5,635 nucleotides of DNA from Butyricicoccus sp. (GCA_031293105.1 JAUMSA010000114.1:1-5635); one strand, 5' to 3'. Counted from the stretch's first letter, positions 1 to 5,631 are shown. Program-made: numbers and translations. Notes: generated from the sequence alone by a model not told the origin.

Positions 1-302
1 CCTTCTACATAATCGAGTGCCTGTTCATCTTCCCGGGTCATCTTGGCCGGATAGCCAAAGCATTGCGTCAGCGCCTGCAAACTGTGGGCAATATTCAAAT
101 TGATGTCCTGCTCGGTTGTGCCGTTAGAACCGACCGCACCGCCATCAAAGCCCCCATGGCCTGCATCGATGACCAGGGTTGGGTACGACTGTTCCGACGA
201 AAAGACACTCACCCAGTCCCGGCCCGTTGTTGACCCAAACGCCAACAAAAGGGCTGTAGCAGTCAGCAAAGCTGCACAAATCCAGCGTTCTTTCCATGCC
301 AT
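1..302 (-). CDS. cwlD: N-acetylmuramoyl-L-alanine amidase, CwlD-like (5' part only; runs off the left edge)
   Basis: Zinc amidase of the Amidase_3 family, which cuts the bond between N-acetylmuramic acid and L-alanine in peptidoglycan. CwlD members strip peptides from muramic acid so that muramic-delta-lactam can form in spore cortex. The 100 visible residues begin with a short basic stretch (MAWKERW) and a hydrophobic segment at about residues 8-23, fitting a signal anchor. The catalytic-domain start follows: VIDAGHGGFDGGAVG (residues 44-58), with H49 as the expected first zinc ligand and E64 (in TTEQD) as the expected second. The remaining zinc ligand and catalytic glutamate lie outside the window. 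The ATG at 302 is chosen because AGGGGG (310-315) sits 7 nt upstream; an in-frame ATG at 323 has no such site. The amidase family is secure. CwlD rather than another amidase is inferred from the short N-terminus, the GGFDGGAVG form of the motif and the nearby sporulation genes. Confidence 0.82.
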   Translation of the reverse strand, partial: MAWKERWICAALLTATALLLAFGSTTGRDWVSVFSSEQSYPTLVIDAGHGGFDGGAVGSNGTTEQDINLNIAHSLQALTQCFGYPAKMTREDEQALDYVE

Positions 303-379
303 AGCGTTTCCCCCTGTCCCCATCGGTAAATCATGGCCTGGATATACCTATGCATCAGGAGAACGCCATATGCCTTTTG

Positions 380-388
380 ATTATAGCA
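380..388 (-). promoter_or_regulatory. Extended -10 promoter for the amidase gene
   Basis: On the minus strand a perfect TATAAT (380-385) is preceded by TGC (386-388), giving the extended -10 form TGnTATAAT. The -35 position (about 403-408) is poor, as is common for extended -10 promoters. It would give an untranslated leader of about 70 nt before the ATG at 302. The context suggests the vegetative sigma factor; no sporulation-type promoter was recognised here. Confidence 0.6.
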
Positions 389-460
389 CAATTTACCTGA
401 CTCTGCGCAGGTGATTTTCTGTGGAACATTTTATCCCGGTGAGCAGTTACATCGTATCCC

Positions 461-489
461 TTGTCTTCCCACACGGCTTATGCTACAAT
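461..489 (+). promoter_or_regulatory. Sigma-A-type promoter for the cysteine hydrolase gene
   Basis: TTGTCT (461-466) and TACAAT (484-489) are separated by 17 bp, and TG at 481-482 provides an extended -10. Transcription would start near 496, leaving a leader of only about 17 nt that contains the ribosome binding site GAGGTG (502-507), 5 nt before the GTG start. Confidence 0.65.
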
Positions 490-512
490 GAATTACAAAA
501 TGAGGTGATTTT

Positions 513-1067
513 GTGAAAAAGCTGCTTGCTGTTATCGATTATCAAAACGATTTTGTTTCCGGCGCTTTGGGCTTTCCTGGGGCCGAAACCATTGACCATG
601 GAATCGCGCATCTGGTGCAAGCTTGGCTTGCGATGGGCGATCAAGTCCTATTCACCTTGGACACTCACCAAGAGGATTATCTGCAAACGCGAGAAGGCTT
701 GGCGCTGCCCATTCCGCATTGCCTTGCTGGTTCGTTTGGCGCACAGCTTTATGGGGAAACCCAAGCTCTATGCTGCGAAACCTGCGCAAATGCACAAATC
801 CATGTCGTCCATAAGCGTTCCTTTGGGATGGACCCCGCCGATGCCCTTCGCTTACGGGAACGCATCGGGGAAGATGTGACCGAAATCCAAATCGTAGGGC
901 TTGTCACCAACCTATGTGTCATTTCCAACGCCATTCTCTTGCAATCGACTTGGCCGAATGCGCAAATCACGGTGGACGCTTCCCTCTGCGGCAGCTCCGA
1001 TTTGGACCTTCAGCAAAAGGCTCTGGATGTTTTGAAGGGATTGCAGATTCATGTTATCCATGAATGA
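513..1067 (+). CDS. Isochorismatase-superfamily cysteine hydrolase, nicotinamidase-like
   Basis: A 184-residue single-domain hydrolase of the isochorismatase/nicotinamidase superfamily. The catalytic triad is visible: D9 (AVIDYQNDF), K101 (VVHKRSFG) and the nucleophile C135 (GLVTNLCVISNA, with the usual cis-peptide position at V131-T132). The metal-binding set typical of nicotinamidases is also present: D50 and H52 (LDTHQEDY) and H69 (IPHCLAGSFGAQL). This favours a PncA-like amidase, converting nicotinamide to nicotinate in NAD salvage, over a true isochorismatase, which lacks that set. Substrate cannot be proved from motifs, so no symbol is given. Length fits bacterial family members (about 180-210). 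It starts at GTG with GAGGTG 5 nt upstream. The protein carries six cysteines, including CCETC (residues 87-91), which is unusual but not interpretable. No NAD-pathway gene is adjacent; it appears monocistronic, divergent from the amidase and codirectional with pta. Confidence 0.88.
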   Translation: MKKLLAVIDYQNDFVSGALGFPGAETIDHGIAHLVQAWLAMGDQVLFTLDTHQEDYLQTREGLALPIPHCLAGSFGAQLYGETQALCCETCANAQIHVVHKRSFGMDPADALRLRERIGEDVTEIQIVGLVTNLCVISNAILLQSTWPNAQITVDASLCGSSDLDLQQKALDVLKGLQIHVIHE

Positions 1068-1097
1068 CTCATTTTTTGAGTATTTTTTGATTTTTTT
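1067..1097 (+). terminator. Weak intrinsic terminator after the cysteine hydrolase
   Basis: ACTCA (1067-1071), a 5-nt T loop and TGAGT (1077-1081) form a 5-bp AT-rich hairpin starting at the last base of the stop codon. Two T runs follow (1083-1088 and 1091-1097). The stem is short, so termination may be partial and some transcripts may read into pta. Confidence 0.35.
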
Positions 1098-1099
1098 GG

Positions 1100-1129
1100 T
1101 TGAGAAATTGCAAGCAATAGGTGTATAAT
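1100..1129 (+). promoter_or_regulatory. Sigma-A-type promoter for pta
   Basis: TTGAGA (1100-1105) and a perfect TATAAT (1124-1129) lie 18 bp apart. The predicted start is near 1136, giving a leader of about 80 nt before the pta ATG at 1216. A strong promoter would fit a central fermentation enzyme. Confidence 0.65.
1107..1118 (+). promoter_or_regulatory. Inverted repeat within the pta promoter spacer (possible operator)
   Basis: ATTGC-AA-GCAAT is a 12-bp inverted repeat lying wholly between the -35 and -10 hexamers of the proposed pta promoter. A dimeric regulator bound here could control access of RNA polymerase. I do not recognise it as the site of a known regulator, and a short AT-rich repeat can arise by chance. 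Confidence 0.25.
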
Positions 1130-1145
1130 AAAACCAATATGTCGG

Positions 1146-1198
1146 GCCGCCTGTTTCGGCTGCGGAACCTCCGGTTCCGGCACACCTTGATCCGTGTG
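1146..1198 (+). promoter_or_regulatory. Structured 5' leader of pta (tandem hairpins)
   Basis: Three hairpins can be drawn: GCCG/CGGC (1146-1149 with 1157-1160), CGGAACC/GGTTCCG with a 3-nt loop (1163-1169 with 1173-1179), and CACAC/GTGTG with an 8-nt loop (1181-1185 with 1194-1198). The middle one is the strongest. None is followed by a T run, so this is not an attenuator of the usual kind. It leaves the Shine-Dalgarno AAGGAG (1203-1208) free. An mRNA-stabilising role is a reasonable inference; no known riboswitch class is recognised. Confidence 0.4.
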
Positions 1199-1215
1199 AA
1201 AGAAGGAGAACGAAA

Positions 1216-2190
1216 ATGTTAGAGAATTTAGTAGCAACCCTGAAGGCAAATCCGCGCAAGATCGTATTTACCGAAGGCCCGGATGCTCGTATTCTGGAAG
1301 CCGCTTCCCGCCTGAAGAAGGACGGTATTCTGGATTCCATCCTGGTTGGTAATGTGGACGAAGTCAAGGCAGCAGCCAAGGCAGGCGGCTTTGATATCGA
1401 GGGTATGGAAATCATCGATCCGGCAACCTTTGACAAGATGGACGAAATGGTTGCCAAGATGGTAGAACTGCGTAAAGGCAAGATGACCGAAGAGCAGTGC
1501 CGTGCGGCTCTGGCCAAGGGCAATTACTTCGGCACTATGCTGGTCAAGATGGGTTATGCAGATGCTCTGCTGGGCGGCGCTACCTATTCGACAGCCGATA
1601 CCGTTCGTCCGGCGCTGCAGATCATCAAGACCAAGCCGGGCAATAAGATTGTATCCTCCTGCTTTATTCTGGTCCGCGAGGGCAAGGATGGCCAGGAAGA
1701 AAAGTACGCCATGGGTGACTGCGCCATCAACATCAATCCGGGTGAAGACGACCTGGTTGAAATCGCCATCGAAACCGCGCGCACAGCCAAGGCTTTCGGC
1801 ATCGATCCTAAGGTTTCCATGCTGTCCTACTCCACCAAGGGTTCGGGCAAGGGCGAAACCGTCGATATGATGAAGAATGCCACCGAAAAGACCAAGCAGG
1901 CCGCTCCGGATCTGGCCGTAGACGGTGAACTGCAGTTTGACGCTGCTTTCTCCCCGGTTGTTGCCAAGACCAAGTGCAAGGATTCCCCGGTTGCGGGTCA
2001 GGCGAACACCTTTATCTTCCCGGACATCAATGCGGGTAACATTGGTTATAAGATCGCACAGCGTCTGGGCGGCTTTGAAGCATATGGCCCGATTCTGCAG
2101 GGTCTGAATGCACCGATTAACGACCTGTCTCGTGGCTGCAATGCCGATGAAGTATATCAGATGGCAATTATCACCGCAGGTCTGAAGTGA
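1216..2190 (+). CDS. pta: Phosphate acetyltransferase (phosphotransacetylase)
   Basis: Transfers acetyl between CoA and phosphate (acetyl-CoA + Pi to acetyl phosphate + CoA) in the cytoplasm, the first step of acetate formation with ATP yield. At 324 residues it is the short single-domain form without the N-terminal DRTGG extension of enterobacterial Pta. Family motifs run in order: FTEGPDARILEAA (18-30), NYFGTMLVKMGYADALLGGA (103-122), TADTVRPAL (126-134), SMLSYSTKGSGKG (201-213) and INDLSRGCNADEV (301-313). R86, R131, S305 and R306 match by motif the active-site residues studied in the Methanosarcina thermophila enzyme. The ATG has AAGGAG 7 nt upstream. Codon use is strongly biased, as in highly expressed genes. 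ackA, the usual partner, does not follow: a strong terminator lies just downstream, so acetate kinase must be elsewhere. The related phosphate butyryltransferase is less likely given the full Pta-type C-terminus. Confidence 0.95.
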   Translation: MLENLVATLKANPRKIVFTEGPDARILEAASRLKKDGILDSILVGNVDEVKAAAKAGGFDIEGMEIIDPATFDKMDEMVAKMVELRKGKMTEEQCRAALAKGNYFGTMLVKMGYADALLGGATYSTADTVRPALQIIKTKPGNKIVSSCFILVREGKDGQEEKYAMGDCAININPGEDDLVEIAIETARTAKAFGIDPKVSMLSYSTKGSGKGETVDMMKNATEKTKQAAPDLAVDGELQFDAAFSPVVAKTKCKDSPVAGQANTFIFPDINAGNIGYKIAQRLGGFEAYGPILQGLNAPINDLSRGCNADEVYQMAIITAGLK

Positions 2191-2221
2191 TTTTCTACAT
2201 TTTCGGTTTATGTACATAGGC

Positions 2222-2258
2222 AAAATGCCGGTCTGCTGCAAACAGACCGGCATTTTTT
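2222..2258 (+). terminator. Strong intrinsic terminator of pta, possibly shared with convergent spoIVA
   Basis: AAAATGCCGGTCTG (2222-2235) pairs over 14 bp with 2243-2256 around a 7-nt loop, and a six-T run covers 2253-2258. This is a textbook terminator for pta. Read on the minus strand the hairpin ends in TTTT, so it may also stop spoIVA transcripts; the spoIVA stop codon (2257-2259) touches its right arm. Confidence 0.9.
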
Positions 2259-3735
2259 ATAGCAGAATACAGATAAGCCCCCCTGTGCTTTCGTTGATGA
2301 TCTTTTCCAGCGTCTCCCGGAACTTATCCCGTGCATCTTCGGGCATCCGGGCCAGCTTGCCGGCCAATTCTTCATTGACCAGTTCGCTGAGCGATTTACC
2401 AAAGATATTGGTATCCCAGATGCGCTCGGGCGCTCCATCAAATTCGCCAAGCATATAATGTACCAGTTCTTCCGACTGTTTTTCGGTGCCGACCAGCGGG
2501 GTGACCGATGCTTTGATGTCGGTTCGAATTAGGTGAATTGCGGTTGCCGAAGCGCACAGGCGTACCCCATACCGCCCGCCCTGTTTGATGATTTCAGGTG
2601 CTTCCAGGGACAGTTCGTTGACCTCCGGCATGACCACGCCATAGCCCGTGGCTTGCGCTTGATCCAATGCCCCCTGAATGCGGCGGTACTGCCGCTCGGT
2701 CTCGGCCAAGCGGGTCAGCAGCGGAATCAAATCCGCATCATCATGGATATCCACCCCGGTTTTTTCGGCCACAATATTGTAAAATACCTCTCCCGGCAGC
2801 GTGACTTTCATCCGCGCCTTTCCGACGCCCAAATCCATATCGGCGACTTGCGCTGAAGAGATGTATTCATTCTGTGCAATCTGCTCGGCAGCCTGCGTTA
2901 AATCCCGCATCTTCTGCACAGCACCGGCCGCTTGCCGGATGCTGCCATACACCGATTCTTTGACGGCATGCCCCTGCGGCAGTGCACCCACAAAGCGCGG
3001 CAATTCAATGGCAATTTCCCGCACCGGGAACTCATACAGCACACCGGCCAAGATGTTCGCCACGTCGTTGCCCGACAGCGTCTGGCAGTTTACCGGCAAG
3101 GCTTCCACGCCATGCTTTTCGCGCAGTTCATCACGCACGGCCTGCGCCGCTTCGCCATTGGGGTCAGAGGAGTTAATCAGGGTCAAAAACGGTTTGCCGA
3201 TAGCCTGCAATTCTTCGATCACGCGATCTTCTGCCGGTATGTAACTCTCCCGCGGGATTTCGGAAAAAGTGCCGTCGGTCGTAATGACTAGGCCGATCGT
3301 CGAATGCTCGGCAATGACCTTGCGGGTTCCAATCTCGGCCGCCTGACTCATAGGGATGGGCACATCGTCCCACGGGGTAGTTACCATCCGCGGCACATCG
3401 TCCTCCATGTTGCCCAGCGCTCCATCGACCAAATACCCCACGCAGTCAACCAACCGGACCCGACAAAATCCCCCGCCTGGTGTGCTGATCTCGGCTGCTT
3501 CTTCAGGGACAAATTTGGGTTCTGCGGTCATAATGGTGCGGCGGGAACCCGATTGCGGCAGTTCATCCTTGGCCCGCTCCCGTTTGTAGACGTTTTCTAT
3601 GCCCGGGATGACCATGGTTTCCATAAAGCGCTTGATAAAGGTCGATTTACCCGTGCGAACCGGCCCTACGACACCGATGTAGACATCGCCCCCGGTCCGG
3701 GCGCCGATTTCTTCGTACAGTGTTTTGTTGTCCAT
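2257..3735 (-). CDS. spoIVA: Stage IV sporulation protein A, coat morphogenetic ATPase
   Basis: SpoIVA polymerises with ATP hydrolysis on the mother-cell face of the forespore membrane and forms the platform for spore coat assembly. It is recruited by SpoVM. The 492 residues equal the Bacillus subtilis length as I recall it. The N-terminal TRAFAC-type nucleotide domain shows Walker A GVVGPVRTGKST (21-32, with K30), QSGSRRTIMTAEPKF (61-75) and Walker B LVDCVGY (95-101, with D97). Other hallmark stretches are AAEIGTRKVIAEHSTIGLV, TTDGTFSEI, KPFLTLINS, GTEKQSEELVHYML and the conserved C-terminal end GGLICILL. At position 71 it has Ala (IMTA), where B. subtilis has Thr as I remember it. The ATG is supported by AGGAGG (3744-3749) with 8-nt spacing. 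It starts 15 nt after the sipL stop, so the two are very likely co-transcribed. Confidence 0.98.
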   Translation of the reverse strand: MDNKTLYEEIGARTGGDVYIGVVGPVRTGKSTFIKRFMETMVIPGIENVYKRERAKDELPQSGSRRTIMTAEPKFVPEEAAEISTPGGGFCRVRLVDCVGYLVDGALGNMEDDVPRMVTTPWDDVPIPMSQAAEIGTRKVIAEHSTIGLVITTDGTFSEIPRESYIPAEDRVIEELQAIGKPFLTLINSSDPNGEAAQAVRDELREKHGVEALPVNCQTLSGNDVANILAGVLYEFPVREIAIELPRFVGALPQGHAVKESVYGSIRQAAGAVQKMRDLTQAAEQIAQNEYISSAQVADMDLGVGKARMKVTLPGEVFYNIVAEKTGVDIHDDADLIPLLTRLAETERQYRRIQGALDQAQATGYGVVMPEVNELSLEAPEIIKQGGRYGVRLCASATAIHLIRTDIKASVTPLVGTEKQSEELVHYMLGEFDGAPERIWDTNIFGKSLSELVNEELAGKLARMPEDARDKFRETLEKIINESTGGLICILL

Positions 3736-3750
3736 TTTCCTTCCCTCCTC

Positions 3751-5241
3751 TTACTGTTCCATGGGGATGAGCAGCAACTGCGCCTGCGTTGTCTTCTGTT
3801 CTTCGGCAATGCTGTTCGCACTTCGGATTGCCGCTACCGTGGTTGCATATTGTTTCGCGATATCCCACAGGCTCTCCCCGTCTTCCACACGCCGCAAAAT
3901 CAGCGTGACCCCACAAAGTTCGGCATTTCGTTCCGGTCCCAGTTCCACAGCCGTCACATCTTGAAATGTCTGCGGCGTGCGTTTGGTCACTCCCCCGGAA
4001 GCCGACAGGTGCACATTGACGCTGTCCTCCCCGGCTGGCGACAGCGCGACTTGCAAGGCAATATCATGCAGCGCCGGCGCGTCTGGCAGGTTGCTGGCCC
4101 GCAGCGGTACATGCAGCGCGCGATGGGTTTGATACAGGTTGCCTTCGTCGTCATAATATAGGATAGATGCGTCCACCTTGGCGCGCAGGGTATCCCCTTC
4201 CATTTGCATGCCCGTGCAGATGGCCTTGGCGCCGAGATATTGCGAGGTTTTCATGCCGAGCGGAATGGTTTCACTCCCATCAGCTGCAAAGCTTCCGCAT
4301 AGTATGCAGTCCTGGATTTTCACCGGTGTTACCTGGACGTTGAGCGCATGTTTGGTTTGGTAGAGGTCGTGAATGGTCTGAATGATATGTTTTTCATCTT
4401 GCAAAATGACCGCACAGACGCCGATCCCGATGGAAAGCACCCCACTGCCGGTCAACATACAATCCAAATTGCGAATCGCCAGCCGGATGGTTGCCGCATC
4501 CCCTTCTTGCAGTTCGGCGACATCCAGCATCTGGGTGAAGGGAATATCTTTGGCCACCTGTTGAAAGGCTCCAGTATCATCCCGCAGCAAAAGCTGTAAG
4601 ACCGCTTCACCGCGCACCAGCATCCGTCCATTCATCGCGCGGCATTCGTTTTGCCGCAGGGCGCAGTCGGTATGTAACAGCTCCAAGCCTTCCGAGCCAT
4701 TCCATTCCAAATCATCCAGGATGGTAAAGGAACTACTCTCTACCTGCCGCAGCAGCGTGACCTCTTTGGTATCATACAGCACTTCGAGCGGAGTTTCTCC
4801 ACTCTGAATCTGTTCGGTATACTGCAAGGTGGAAGGCTGATAGACGGTGGTCTCAAAGCACAGCTTTGCGGATACACTGACTTTGCGCGAATTGACGGCC
4901 CGTGCTGTCACATCAGCGATATTACACCGCACAAAACAGGTGCACTCCGCGCTTACGCCGCGCGCTTCTTCAATATGGGCAAAACTGAGAGGAATCTCCA
5001 AACTTTGTAGACTTCCGCCAGCTTCCGGCTGATACAAGACGGTTGCCGTCACCGAGCCGGAAACCAGCACCCGATCGTTCTGCGGTGACTCATCCTTAAT
5101 CGAAACCGTACCGTCTGCGTAGACGATGCGTGCGATATCCGGGAAGGCGTCGGGCACAATCGCGTCGGTCGATTCTTCATATACGGATACATTGTCCAAG
5201 ATTACATCATAGTAGGGAATACTTTTCCGAACCAGTTCCAT
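3751..5241 (-). CDS. sipL: SPOCS (DUF3794) and LysM domain protein, SipL-like SpoIVA partner
   Basis: A 496-residue protein with SPOCS/DUF3794-type regions at about residues 28-130, 175-285 and 300-440, beta-rich repeats with lines such as RVLVSGSVTATVLY and GRMLVRGEAVLQLLL. A C-terminal LysM domain covers about 446-493 (VEDGESLWDIAKQYATTVAA then QLLLIP). This is the architecture of C. difficile SipL, whose LysM domain binds SpoIVA and which is needed for coat localisation. No signal peptide is seen, consistent with mother-cell cytosol. The ATG at 5241 is chosen because AGGAGG-type sequence (5251-5256) lies about 10 nt upstream. The open frame continues upstream to 5613, but that part would cross an intrinsic terminator, spoVM and another small gene, and shows no SPOCS features. 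It lies directly before spoIVA with a sigma-E-like promoter upstream. Other clostridial SPOCS/LysM proteins exist; adjacency to spoIVA is the reason for choosing SipL. Confidence 0.88.
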   Translation of the reverse strand: MELVRKSIPYYDVILDNVSVYEESTDAIVPDAFPDIARIVYADGTVSIKDESPQNDRVLVSGSVTATVLYQPEAGGSLQSLEIPLSFAHIEEARGVSAECTCFVRCNIADVTARAVNSRKVSVSAKLCFETTVYQPSTLQYTEQIQSGETPLEVLYDTKEVTLLRQVESSSFTILDDLEWNGSEGLELLHTDCALRQNECRAMNGRMLVRGEAVLQLLLRDDTGAFQQVAKDIPFTQMLDVAELQEGDAATIRLAIRNLDCMLTGSGVLSIGIGVCAVILQDEKHIIQTIHDLYQTKHALNVQVTPVKIQDCILCGSFAADGSETIPLGMKTSQYLGAKAICTGMQMEGDTLRAKVDASILYYDDEGNLYQTHRALHVPLRASNLPDAPALHDIALQVALSPAGEDSVNVHLSASGGVTKRTPQTFQDVTAVELGPERNAELCGVTLILRRVEDGESLWDIAKQYATTVAAIRSANSIAEEQKTTQAQLLLIPMEQ

Positions 5242-5277
5242 TTGAATAATTCCTCCTTTGTCCCTGCTTCTGCTACC

Positions 5278-5307
5278 AGTATATTGCCCTTGTTTTGGGA
5301 ATATGAA
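5278..5307 (-). promoter_or_regulatory. Sigma-E-like mother-cell promoter for sipL-spoIVA
   Basis: On the minus strand TTCATATT (5300-5307) resembles the sigma-E -35 element (ATATT core). After a 14-bp spacer comes AATATACT (5278-5285), which matches 5 of 8 positions of the CATACAAT-type -10. Spacing fits the sigma-E norm of about 13-15. Transcription would start about 30 nt before the sipL ATG. The element also contains TATACT, so a weak sigma-A reading is possible, but no good -35 accompanies it. Confidence 0.5.
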
Positions 5308-5308
5308 T

Positions 5309-5352
5309 AAAAAAGCAGGCCGCCTTCGGTTTTGAAAAATCGAAGGCGGCCT
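5309..5352 (-). terminator. Strong intrinsic terminator of the spoVM unit
   Basis: AGGCCGCCTTCG (5317-5328) pairs perfectly with CGAAGGCGGCCT (5341-5352). Further A/T pairing can extend into the loop. On the minus strand the stem is followed by GC and six T (5309-5314). It begins 11 nt after the spoVM stop codon, and its T run lies directly against the proposed sipL promoter, separating the two transcription units. Confidence 0.92.
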
Positions 5353-5363
5353 TATGCACTCGC

Positions 5364-5441
5364 TTATTCTTTGCCCATGCCAAACAGCCGGCGAAACATA
5401 CCACACAGACATTTCGGACTTTTCCAAATCACGATTTTCAC
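5364..5441 (-). CDS. spoVM: Stage V sporulation protein M (25 residues)
   Basis: SpoVM is a tiny amphipathic helix that inserts into the positively curved forespore outer membrane and anchors SpoIVA there. This frame encodes 25 residues; the B. subtilis protein has 26. Landmarks fall in register with what I recall of that protein: M1-K2, K7, P9-K10, L12, G14, R17 and G21, with KSPK at 7-10 and FRRLFG at 16-21. The first half is hydrophobic with a proline break, then a basic helix, then a charged tail (GKE). The start is GTG at 5441, with AGGAGG (5450-5455) at an ideal 8-nt spacing; an ATG at 5447-5449 is in another frame. The stop at 5364-5366 is followed by a strong terminator, which confirms that a gene ends here. 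It is encoded 15 nt after the small membrane protein, upstream of sipL-spoIVA. Confidence 0.9.
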   Translation of the reverse strand: MKIVIWKSPKCLCGMFRRLFGMGKE

Positions 5442-5456
5442 AGCACATGCCTCCTT

Positions 5457-5603
5457 TTATTGCTGCACAAAGATAACCCCGACTGCGATCAGCCCCAAGC
5501 CGCACAGCCATTTGACAGCCGGACACGGCAGCAGTCCGCCGATGAGCACGCCAATACCAAAGGCAATGGCGAAAAATCCCACCAATTTCCCCGGACAATT
5601 CAT
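5457..5603 (-). CDS. Small two-helix membrane protein of unknown function, upstream of spoVM
   Basis: I do not recognise a named family. The frame encodes 48 residues with two hydrophobic segments at about 7-25 (LVGFFAIAFGIGVLIGGLL) and 30-46, joined by a short PCPAVK turn. Both helices are glycine-rich (G9, G16, G18, G22, G23; G35, G37, G42), which suggests tight helix packing. Three cysteines are present (C3, C27, C34). Charge is limited to K6 and K31. An in-frame TGA lies two codons before the ATG at 5603, so no longer start is possible; AGGAG (5615-5619) lies 11 nt upstream, slightly far. The stop precedes the spoVM start by only 15 nt, with no terminator between, so co-transcription with spoVM is likely. 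A membrane role during engulfment or coat attachment is speculation from this context. Confidence 0.72.
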   Translation of the reverse strand: MNCPGKLVGFFAIAFGIGVLIGGLLPCPAVKWLCGLGLIAVGVIFVQQ

Positions 5604-5625
5604 ACCGCATCACGCTCCTATTGTC

Positions 5626-5631
5626 AGTATA
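5626..5631 (-). promoter_or_regulatory. Possible -10 element for the small membrane protein and spoVM
   Basis: TATACT on the minus strand lies 22 nt upstream of the ATG at 5603 and just before the AGGAG site. Any -35 element would lie beyond the right edge, so the sigma-factor class cannot be judged. Confidence 0.3.

Noticed and set aside
100..414. Plus-strand frame (104 codons) across the left intergenic region
   Set aside because: It is antisense to the amidase, whose zinc-site motif is clear, and it crosses the divergent promoter region.
912..1523. Minus-strand frame (203 codons) across the hydrolase end, pta promoter and pta start
   Set aside because: It covers a clear promoter, leader and parts of two real genes; low-complexity translation with no motif.
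1228..2253. Long minus-strand frame (341 codons) opposite pta
   Set aside because: It lies antisense to an unmistakable pta, its translation has no recognisable motif, and it would run through the terminator. It is a by-product of the biased codon use of pta.
3304..4161. Plus-strand frame (285 codons) opposite spoIVA and sipL
   Set aside because: It spans two well-supported minus-strand genes, has no ribosome binding site of note and its translation shows no family features.
5345..5449. ATG at 5449 (MCCENRDLEK...) as the start of the small gene instead of the GTG at 5441
   Set aside because: It is in a different frame, too close to AGGAGG (spacing about 0), and it has no stop before the terminator stem, whereas the GTG frame gives a clean SpoVM.
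5242..5613. N-terminal extension giving a 620-residue SPOCS/LysM protein
   Set aside because: The extension reads through a perfect terminator stem and, out of frame, through spoVM and the small membrane gene. It has no domain character, and a good ribosome binding site precedes the internal ATG at 5241.
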